Below, in pieces: positions 56,757-64,000 of a stretch of 64,000 nucleotides of DNA (position 1 is the first letter of the stretch; each line of letters starts with the position of its first letter). A program made the translations under genes and the position numbers. Source of the DNA: Nostoc paludosum FACHB-159. Lineage in GTDB: Bacteria > Cyanobacteriota > Cyanobacteriia > Cyanobacteriales > Nostocaceae. Under the pieces are notes generated by a model, which saw only the letters and a list, made by a program, of their open reading frames with translations, made no database searches and was not told where the DNA came from. The stretch spans positions 186,001 to 250,000 of the forward strand of contig NZ_JACJTU010000002.1 in assembly GCF_014698835.1 (NCBI RefSeq), read 5' to 3'.

Positions 56757-58187
56757 TTATGCAGAAATTGGCTGTCCAATGGAATGCACTTTGATTAAGC
56801 TAGTTGTTCCTGATTTACCAATTGGGACGCCAGAGGTAATTACCACCTGATCTCCCTTCTTGGCTAGACCTCTTTCTAAGACTCTGTTGACCACATTTGT
56901 AAACATTTCTTCAGCATGGTGGACTGGTGGAATTAATAAAGGTTCGACTCCCCAGGAAAGTGCTAGCTGACGGTAAGCGGTGGCATCGGAGGTCAAGGCA
57001 ATAATTGGAGAAGTTGGCCGATATTTAGATACCATTCTCGCCGTACTGCCTGAGGTTGTATTACAGAGAATTGCTCGTGAGCCGGTTTCATAGGCAATGC
57101 GACACACTGCTTCTGCCACCGATTCGGTAACGCTGAGACTACCTGGTTCATGACACCAAGAACGTCTGCTGCCCTCATCTAAAGCCTGTTCTGTTCGCAT
57201 GGCAATGTTGTGCATCATTTGGACGGCGGCGATGGGATATTCTCCCACGGCGGTTTCACCGGAAAGCATTACCGCATCTGTACCATCCAAGATGGAGTTA
57301 GCCACATCCGTTGCCTCAGCGCGGGTAGGATCGGGGGCGCTAATCATCGACTCCAGCATTTGCGTGGCTGTAATCACTGGCTTGCCAGCTTGATTGCAAC
57401 GGCGAGTGATATCTTTTTGAATCAGAGGCACTTCATGAATTGGCACTTCCACACCTAAATCGCCGCGGGCAATCATGATGCCGTCGGCAACTTTCAGGAT
57501 GGAGTCAAATTGCTCTACTGCTTCTGCTCTTTCGATTTTGGCAATTAAGCGGATAGAAGCGCCAGCAGCTTCAATCATCCTTTGGGCGGGTTCTAAATCT
57601 TGTGGCGATCGCACAAAAGATACTGCCACCCAGTCTACACCCAACTGAATCCCAAAACGCAAATCTAGCAAGTCTTTTTCGGTGATCGAACTCACAGGTA
57701 AAGGAGTTTGGGGCAGATTAACTCCTTTGTGGGTGGAAATTAAGCCGCCGATTTTCACCTGTGCGCGAATGCGATCGGCATCGCGATCTGTAACAATCAG
57801 CTTGACGCGACCATCATTAATTAAAATTGGTTCGCCTGGTCGCACCATTGCAAACAAAGTCGGCAATGGTAAAGGCAATTCGTCAATACTTTCACCCTTC
57901 TCTTGCAAAACAAAGGTAACTTCACTCCCAGCTTCCACATTTAACCCTTCTGGTGGTAAGATACCCAAGCGGATCTTTGGGCCACACAGATCTTGCATGA
58001 TAGCGATCGGTCTTTGCTGCTCAGCGCTAATCTGCCTGAGATATTGAGCCGTTTGGGCATGGAATTCATAGGCTCCGTGGGAAAAATTCAAGCGTGCCAC
58101 ATTCATTCCAGCTTCTACTAAGGCTTGCAGCTTTTCAGGTGCAGATGTAGCAGGCCCAACAGTACAAATGATTTTGGTTCGACGCAT
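56757..58187 (-). CDS. pyk: Pyruvate kinase
   Basis: A 476-residue glycolytic enzyme making pyruvate and ATP from phosphoenolpyruvate. Motifs: KIICTVGPATSAPEKL at the start, VARLNFSHG, the signature IARGDLGVEVP and MLSGETAVGEYP. It has the standard C-terminal allosteric domain and lacks the longer extra domain of some cyanobacterial isoforms. ATG at 58187. Leftward, downstream of gap. Confidence 0.96.
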   Translation of the reverse strand: MRRTKIICTVGPATSAPEKLQALVEAGMNVARLNFSHGAYEFHAQTAQYLRQISAEQQRPIAIMQDLCGPKIRLGILPPEGLNVEAGSEVTFVLQEKGESIDELPLPLPTLFAMVRPGEPILINDGRVKLIVTDRDADRIRAQVKIGGLISTHKGVNLPQTPLPVSSITEKDLLDLRFGIQLGVDWVAVSFVRSPQDLEPAQRMIEAAGASIRLIAKIERAEAVEQFDSILKVADGIMIARGDLGVEVPIHEVPLIQKDITRRCNQAGKPVITATQMLESMISAPDPTRAEATDVANSILDGTDAVMLSGETAVGEYPIAAVQMMHNIAMRTEQALDEGSRRSWCHEPGSLSVTESVAEAVCRIAYETGSRAILCNTTSGSTARMVSKYRPTSPIIALTSDATAYRQLALSWGVEPLLIPPVHHAEEMFTNVVNRVLERGLAKKGDQVVITSGVPIGKSGTTSLIKVHSIGQPISA

Positions 58188-58556
58188 AGGGATTAAGGGT
58201 TGAGGGAATAACCTGCGACGTGGATGCTTGATACGAATTCGTAATTCCTAATTACAGACTTCAGATTTTATTTGGCTTTCCCGGTTTAAATCTTTAGCCT
58301 GCTTTTGGAAAATTTGTATTATTGCGATGTCCAAGGCAACTTAGCTTGGACATCTTAATAGGGCATCCAAATTCACACGTGCTTCATATCACTGGTTTGC
58401 TAAGTAAAGATACTAGATTGCGTTTTATTTTCCGGTATTTACCATTTGACCCAAATCCCAAAGGACAAAAGGCAACAGTCAAGAGTCAAAAGTCAAGAGC
58501 TAAAAGCTAATGACTTTTGTACAGACGCGATTAATCGCGTCTCTACTAATGACGAA
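58188..58556. other. Spacer between gap and pyk with palindrome
   Basis: The palindrome AGACGCGATT/AATCGCGTCT at 58523-58542 lies 15 nt past the gap stop and is probably a terminator. Imperfect heptads (GTCAAGA, GTCAAAA) occupy 58477-58500. No gene is seen. Confidence 0.6.
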
Positions 58557-59642
<1,086 letters not shown>

Positions 59643-59738
59643 TTAAAAGTCAAAATAGCTTGCCTTTTACTCTTTACTTAATATGATCGTGACAGTCTCA
59701 GTCAGCGAAGGCATATTTACTTGGCATATTTTAAGGAT

Positions 59739-60060
59739 TGGGGCATTGGGCATTGGGCATGGGGCATGGGGCATAGCGGATCAGTCTTGAATACTCGCTG
59801 ACGAGTGTTTGATACTCGTGAATGAGTCTTTGATACTCGCTGACGAGTGTTTGATACTCGTGAATGAGTCTTTGATACTCGCTGACGAGTGTTTGATACT
59901 CGTGAATGAGTCTTTGATACTCGCTGACGAGTGTTTAATACTCGTGAATGAGTCTTTGAACTCCATTAATGAGTCTTTGAACTCCACTTTTTTGCCCCAA
60001 TGCCCAATGCCCAATGCCCAATGCCCAATGCCCAATGCCCAATGCCCAATGCCCCATGCC
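59739..60060. repeat. 21-bp tandem array flanked by inverted heptad arrays
   Basis: About 9.8 copies of a 21-bp unit run from 59782 to 59987, alternating GAGTCTTTGATACTCGCTGA and GAGTGTTTGATACTCGTGAA (first 20 bases). Each contains GAGT...ACTC, a small inverted repeat. GGGCATT heptads (59739-59774) precede it and AATGCCC heptads (59994-60060) follow, complementary to each other. Open frames through the array reflect its multiple-of-three period and are not called as genes. Confidence 0.85.
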
Positions 60061-60062
60061 CT

Positions 60063-61181
60063 TTAACTTTTTTGATACCGCATTCCCGGTAATTGGCAGA
60101 GTAAACCCATAAGTTCCAACTGTAACAAAGCGCTGGAAACTGAGCCAGCAGCCATGCCGGTTTGTTGGACTATTAAATCAAAGGGTAAAATATCACAGGC
60201 GAACGCATCCATTATCTGTTGCAATTCGGGTGATAAAGTTGGCAAATTTAACTGTTGTACTGTTGACAATTGCTCAACTCTATCTATTTGTGGTATTGCT
60301 CCCAGCATTGTTAATAATTCGTCTAATTCTTTGACAATCAAAGAAGCGCCTTGAGTTAGTAACTTCAAACAACCTTGGGATGGATAATCGTCCACTCTTC
60401 CTGGTAATGCATAGACATCTCTACCAAATTCATTGGCGTAGGTGGCTGTAATTAGGGCGCCGGATTTTAATGGGGCTTCCATGACCAGGATAGCGCGGCT
60501 CATACCTGCAATTATTCTGTTGCGGCGGGGAAAGTGAGTGCGATCGGGTGGGGTTTTTGTGGGATACTCACTCACAACTAACCCAGCAGTCAAAATTTGC
60601 TTGTACAAATCGCGATTTTTTTGGGGATAAATTACGTCTACACCAGTTCCTAAAACTGCGATGGTTCTTCCACCAGCTTTCATGGCGGCGGCGTGGCTTT
60701 CGGTGTCAATTCCCTCCGCCATGCCAGAAACTACTGTAAAGCCATTTTTAGCCAAAGCTGTGCTGATTTGACGAGTCCAACGAATGCCATATTCTGAAGG
60801 GCGGCGCGTTCCGACAATACCAACTAGCGGTTTTTGTCCGAGATTTTCCTGAAGTTCAACTTCACCGCGATAGTACAAAATCGGTGGGGGACTGGGAGTT
60901 TCCAATAGTAATCGGGGATAATCTGCATCTGCTGGAGTCCAGAAATAAGGGTTTTCCTGTTGGTGTTTGGTGAATAGCTGTTCTGGATGTAGGCGCGATC
61001 GCTGTTGTACTATTTTTTCCAGTGTTTGAAAACCAAAACCTTCTACTTCTCCTAACTCTACCTTCGTAGCGTTCCAAGCGGTTGCCAACGTACCAAAATG
61101 CTGTTGCAGCCGTCGCAGTAATACCGGGCCAATCCCAGAAATTTGCGACCAAGCTACCCAATACGCACTTTCTTCTACCAC
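60063..61181 (-). CDS. dprA: DNA-processing protein DprA
   Basis: A 372-residue protein. N-terminal SAM-like helices (WVAWSQISGIGPVLLRRL) precede the Rossmann-like domain (GIVGTRRPSEYG, SGMAEGIDTESHAAA, HFPRRNRIIAGMSRA) and a C-terminal winged helix (QIMDAFACDILPFDLIVQQT). It loads RecA on incoming single-stranded DNA in natural transformation. I start at GTG 61181, giving the usual length; the open frame extends to ATG 61304 but through low-complexity GGGGAGTGTGGGG repeat. Confidence 0.92.
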   Translation of the reverse strand: MVEESAYWVAWSQISGIGPVLLRRLQQHFGTLATAWNATKVELGEVEGFGFQTLEKIVQQRSRLHPEQLFTKHQQENPYFWTPADADYPRLLLETPSPPPILYYRGEVELQENLGQKPLVGIVGTRRPSEYGIRWTRQISTALAKNGFTVVSGMAEGIDTESHAAAMKAGGRTIAVLGTGVDVIYPQKNRDLYKQILTAGLVVSEYPTKTPPDRTHFPRRNRIIAGMSRAILVMEAPLKSGALITATYANEFGRDVYALPGRVDDYPSQGCLKLLTQGASLIVKELDELLTMLGAIPQIDRVEQLSTVQQLNLPTLSPELQQIMDAFACDILPFDLIVQQTGMAAGSVSSALLQLELMGLLCQLPGMRYQKS

Positions 61182-61394
61182 TTTTCTACCCTCACGCCAC
61201 TGGTTTGAGTATTCCCAAATTGGGGACAAGGAGACAAGGGAGATGGGGGAGTGTGGGGAGTGTGGGGGGAAAGATTTCTTCCCCATCCTCCCACACCTCC
61301 CCATGCCCTATGCCCTATGCCCAAATTCTTGACTCTTGACTCTTAACCATTGAATATTAACTATTGACTATTAATTCCCTCAGTAGCTTTTGTA

Positions 61395-62531
61395 ATGAAA
61401 TCTTTTTATCGTCTTTTACTAAGCCTATCTGGTTTTTCAATATTTCCACTGCTGCATAGTATTTTTGGCGCATCGCCTAGTTTGGCAGCCGAAAATGTTG
61501 TTGTGAGATACGGTTTATTTGAGCAAGCGATTCCTGTAGCAGATATACGCAACTATAGCGAGACGCAAAAGGTTTCTGCTAATTTGCAAACTATTTTAGG
61601 CCGTCTGAGTGCTGAAGAAAAACAGAAGTTTCAAGATGCGTTGCAAGTGAAGATGTCGCTTGATATTGTGGCTTTAGATAAGCTGGTAAATACACCAACT
61701 GGCAAACAAATTTTATCTTTTATTTCCCAAACGATCGCTCGTCGGGATGAAGCCAATATCCAAGCGCTACGATCTGCTATTATCCTGGGGGCTAAATCGC
61801 CAGAAGGTTTAGGACTCCTCACATTTCTAGAAGCTTATCCTAGTAATGAAATAGTTATTGATGTGTCAAAAATTTCTCGAATAGTCGGTCTGGCAAATTC
61901 ATCTTCTGGTTCTGCTGATGCGCCGCCGAAGGACAATGTAACTTCTTCACCTTTAGGAAAAATTGCACTGCAATATCAAACACTAGCCGCCCAAGATAAA
62001 CAGTTTTCAGGTTGTTTATTTGGTGATTCAATTTCGGCTGGACTTGGCAATACTCTTGGCAATGGTACTTTTAATTTTGGGTTAAATGGCTTAAGTACAA
62101 TTTCCTTAGTAGAGCAACTTAAAACTTTAATTCCTACTAAGGTGAAATGCGAAAAAGCCATTATTGCCATAGGTGGAAATGATGCTTTGTATGGAATTAG
62201 TGATGATTTGTTTACTAAGAATCTGCAAGAGGCGATCGCACTTGTCCGCACAATGGGAGCTAAAGAGGTTTTTCTGATTCCAGCTTTTTATTCAACGGTT
62301 GAGGCTAGCTCAGATCCAACTGTTGCAGCACCCAATTCTAGAGTCGAACAAATCAATGCTCTAATTAATCAAGTTGCCCAAACAGAAAAAATACCAGTTG
62401 CCGCAGCAGGAGTAGCCCCATTGTATGAAAATAACGTTCTGAAAAAGGATTTTACCAGTGATGGTGACCATCTGAATGCAGAAGGACTAAAAATTTATCG
62501 ACAAGCTTTGTTACAAATTATAGGGAAGTAA
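61395..62531 (+). CDS. Exported DUF1400-SGNH hydrolase fusion
   Basis: A 378-residue protein with signal peptide (~1-31). Residues ~33-160 match DUF1400 (VVRYGLFEQAIPVADIRNY, then LRSAIILGAKSPEGLGLLTFL), a domain usually found before an alpha/beta hydrolase. Instead an SGNH/GDSL esterase domain (~200-378) follows: Ser212 in FGDSISAG, Gly in FGLNG, Asn in GGNDALYG, and Asp/His in DGDHLNAEG. It probably deacylates a lipid or acetylated polymer in the periplasm. ATG at 61395. Confidence 0.87.
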   Translation: MKSFYRLLLSLSGFSIFPLLHSIFGASPSLAAENVVVRYGLFEQAIPVADIRNYSETQKVSANLQTILGRLSAEEKQKFQDALQVKMSLDIVALDKLVNTPTGKQILSFISQTIARRDEANIQALRSAIILGAKSPEGLGLLTFLEAYPSNEIVIDVSKISRIVGLANSSSGSADAPPKDNVTSSPLGKIALQYQTLAAQDKQFSGCLFGDSISAGLGNTLGNGTFNFGLNGLSTISLVEQLKTLIPTKVKCEKAIIAIGGNDALYGISDDLFTKNLQEAIALVRTMGAKEVFLIPAFYSTVEASSDPTVAAPNSRVEQINALINQVAQTEKIPVAAAGVAPLYENNVLKKDFTSDGDHLNAEGLKIYRQALLQIIGK

Positions 62532-62534
62532 TAT

Positions 62535-62590
62535 CAAAAGCGATCGCTGTTGAATTTTTTCAAGAAGAATAATAGCTGCGATCGCTTTTG
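62535..62590 (+). terminator. HIP1-containing hairpin terminator
   Basis: CAAAAGCGATCGC (62535-62547) and GCGATCGCTTTTG (62578-62590) are perfect 13-nt arms, each with a HIP1 octamer, 3 nt past the SGNH gene stop. The tail CTTTTGGTTTTG is T-rich in the rightward direction. Confidence 0.6.
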
Positions 62591-62632
62591 GTTTTGTCTT
62601 CAGCCATAAACATAAAAATTACTAATGCTTTC

Positions 62633-63481
62633 ATGCGTCGAGACTCAATCTTTTACAAACTATTTCAACAATCACCGAGTTTAGTATTTGAATTATTGAC
62701 AAATCCTCCAATAAATGCAGAAAGTTATCGATTTGATTCAGTCGCCATCAAAGAACCAAAATTTGAAATTGACGGGGTATTTTTACCACCAGAAAATGAA
62801 GGTGCTGGGGTTGTTTATTTTTGTGAAGTGCAGTTCCAAAAAGATGAACAACTTTATGAAAGGGTATTTGCAGAATCATCGTTATATTTCTACCGCAACC
62901 GCGCCAGATTTAGTGATTGGCAAGCAGTAATTATTTATCCGTCACGCAGTATCGAACAAACGGATATTCATCCTCATCGGGGATTTCTTAACAGTAATCA
63001 AGTGCATCGAGTATATTTAGATGAATTGGGGGATATTCGCCAATTACCTATATGGGTAGCGCTGATGGTGTTAACTACTGTAGAAGAACAACTTGCACCA
63101 CAAGAAGCCCGATATTTGCTTGAGCGTTCTTCTGTTGAACAGCCTGAAACCGCAAATAGCGCCATAATTGAATTAGTGACTACAATAATGGTGTACAAAT
63201 TTGAACAATTAAGTCGAAAGGAGGTTGAACAAATGTTAGGAATAACACTCAAAGAAACGCGAGTTTACAGAGAAATTAAGGAAGAGGGACGAGAAGAAGG
63301 ACGAGAAGCGGAAGCGCGATCCCTTATTGGTCGTCAACTAACTAAACGTGTAGGAGAATTACCTTCACAAGTGCGCGAACGTATTGAAACTCTCTCTCTC
63401 GAACAATTAGAAAATCTGGGTGAAGCATTGTTAGATTTTACTAGTATGGCTGATTTACAAGCTTGGCTCTCAGCAGAATGA
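62633..63481 (+). CDS. Rpn/DUF2887-type PD-(D/E)XK nuclease family protein
   Basis: A 282-residue protein. MRRDSIFYKLFQQSPSLVFE is the usual DUF2887 start; the nuclease core shows FEIDGVFLPPE and VYFCEVQFQ (the D...E-x-Q arrangement of PD-(D/E)XK enzymes). A charged linker EEGREEGREAEARSL leads to a DUF4351-like C-terminus (LTKRVGELPSQVRERIETLS). Relatives promote recombination in E. coli or are loosely called transposases. ATG 62633 is chosen over an upstream TTG. Multi-copy in cyanobacteria. Confidence 0.85.
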   Translation: MRRDSIFYKLFQQSPSLVFELLTNPPINAESYRFDSVAIKEPKFEIDGVFLPPENEGAGVVYFCEVQFQKDEQLYERVFAESSLYFYRNRARFSDWQAVIIYPSRSIEQTDIHPHRGFLNSNQVHRVYLDELGDIRQLPIWVALMVLTTVEEQLAPQEARYLLERSSVEQPETANSAIIELVTTIMVYKFEQLSRKEVEQMLGITLKETRVYREIKEEGREEGREAEARSLIGRQLTKRVGELPSQVRERIETLSLEQLENLGEALLDFTSMADLQAWLSAE

Positions 63482-63563
63482 ACGAAACAGTTTTATATCT
63501 TAAAATATTCTCCCTGGCAAACATTTATTGGGTGTAAATCCAAACTTGCTGTAGCAGGCAAGA

Positions 63564-64000
63564 TTACTTCAAATAAATTAGCAAATTCAATCCGGGAATT
63601 GTGCGCGAGAGTGTCCACAAAACTAGGGTAATGTACATTAAACCTAAGCACCATTGATACCAAGCAAGTGCAGAAATAATGCCTGGTAAATGTTCGTCTC
63701 GCAAGCGAATGTCATTAAATCCTAATCTCAGTAGGTTGTTGAGACTAAAATCATAATAATTCAGCCAATTCCAACGGCGATCGCACAACAAAGGCATGTA
63801 TCTTTCACGAAATGTCTGATTTCTAGGAATCACTGGCAAACGTCCAATTAACAATCGTAATTGCCTAAATGTTCCGTCTTCTGTAAAGTAAGAAATATCC
63901 ATTAAATCGTGATAACGTCCTTGTTGGTAAAGTCGAATTAATAAAGCCACTGGAACGGGAACAATAATTATTAAAAGACACCCCAATGTTAGCCAAGGTT
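63564..64000 (-). CDS. Membrane-associated protein of unknown function (5' part missing, runs off window)
   Basis: The leftward frame is open from the right edge to the stop at 63564, giving at least 145 residues. One hydrophobic segment near the visible start (LTLGCLLIIIVPVPVALLI) and another near the C-terminus (WCLGLMYITLVLWTLS) suggest a two-helix membrane protein around a soluble centre (LLCDRRWNWLNYYDFSLNN). I do not recognise the family. A TTG start at 63986 is possible, but continuation beyond the window is more likely. Confidence 0.6.
   Translation of the reverse strand, partial: PWLTLGCLLIIIVPVPVALLIRLYQQGRYHDLMDISYFTEDGTFRQLRLLIGRLPVIPRNQTFRERYMPLLCDRRWNWLNYYDFSLNNLLRLGFNDIRLRDEHLPGIISALAWYQWCLGLMYITLVLWTLSRTIPGLNLLIYLK

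Noticed and set aside
59781-60066. ORFs of 84-85 codons through the 21-bp array on both strands
   Set aside because: Translation mirrors the DNA repeat, including heptad-derived GIGHWALGIGHW; no ribosome-binding site or family resemblance.
61182-61304. 41-residue N-terminal extension of DprA
   Set aside because: Encoded by low-complexity GGGGAGTGTGGGG repeat; DprA proteins start near VEESAYWVAW and a GTG is available at 61181.

Overview
The window looks like chromosomal DNA of a filamentous, probably heterocyst-forming cyanobacterium of the Nostoc/Anabaena group. The evidence is the many HIP1 octamers (GCGATCGC) inside and outside genes, heptanucleotide tandem repeats (GGGCATT, TTACGAA, AGTTAGG types) in the spacers, typical cyanobacterial families (DUF2811, CPP1-like, SbtA/SbtB, DUF1400) and AT-rich intergenic DNA. 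No rRNA, tRNA, CRISPR array, intact transposase or phage gene was seen.

Layout. 1-10.5 kb: the 3' part of a giant Ser/Thr kinase-AAA signalling protein, a nucleotidyltransferase-like protein, cobalamin adenosyltransferase, a lipoprotein, a group 2 sigma factor, a HerA-type ATPase and a glutathione S-transferase. 11-20 kb: a secreted fasciclin protein, hemL, a ChaB-like protein, hisIE, an MFS transporter, DUF2811, two OmpR-type response regulators and a CPP1-like membrane protein. 21-30 kb: an HTH-NACHT STAND NTPase (candidate antiphage protein), a cysteine-less rhodanese, an RNase D-like exonuclease, two tandem CAP proteins, a methyltransferase and trpB. 30-36 kb: a decayed UPF0175 gene, a SUI1/YciH-like factor, a Pmp3/YqaE peptide and an inorganic-carbon island (beta-carbonic anhydrase, sbtA, sbtB, Tat-exported beta-carbonic anhydrase). 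35-48 kb: trpC, lpdA, a PAS-LuxR regulator, an arginase-family hydrolase, mtnP, and the tightly packed gyrA-lnt-DUF6671 set.

48-55 kb holds the most notable system, a microviridin-type graspetide (omega-ester peptide) cluster: HlyD adaptor, MdnC-like and MdnB-like ATP-grasp ligases, an 81-residue precursor with two consecutive T-x-K-x-P-S-D cores behind a PFFARFL leader and a GG site, and a divergent ABC transporter with a C39 leader peptidase. No acetyltransferase (MdnD) gene is present. The expected pathway is ligase docking on the leader, two esters and one amide per core, C39 cleavage after GG, and export through the ABC/HlyD pair. A small secreted arginine-rich protein follows.

55-64 kb: transaldolase, pyruvate kinase and a Gap1-like GAPDH (sugar breakdown), dprA, a DUF1400-SGNH hydrolase, an Rpn-type nuclease and a partial membrane-associated gene. 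Repeats are a theme of the window. A 45-bp palindrome lies in frame inside the kinase gene, a 137-bp inverted-repeat element lies in frame inside lnt, a 135-bp element with perfect 17-bp inverted ends lies at 55.3 kb, and 9-bp and 21-bp tandem arrays occupy spacers.
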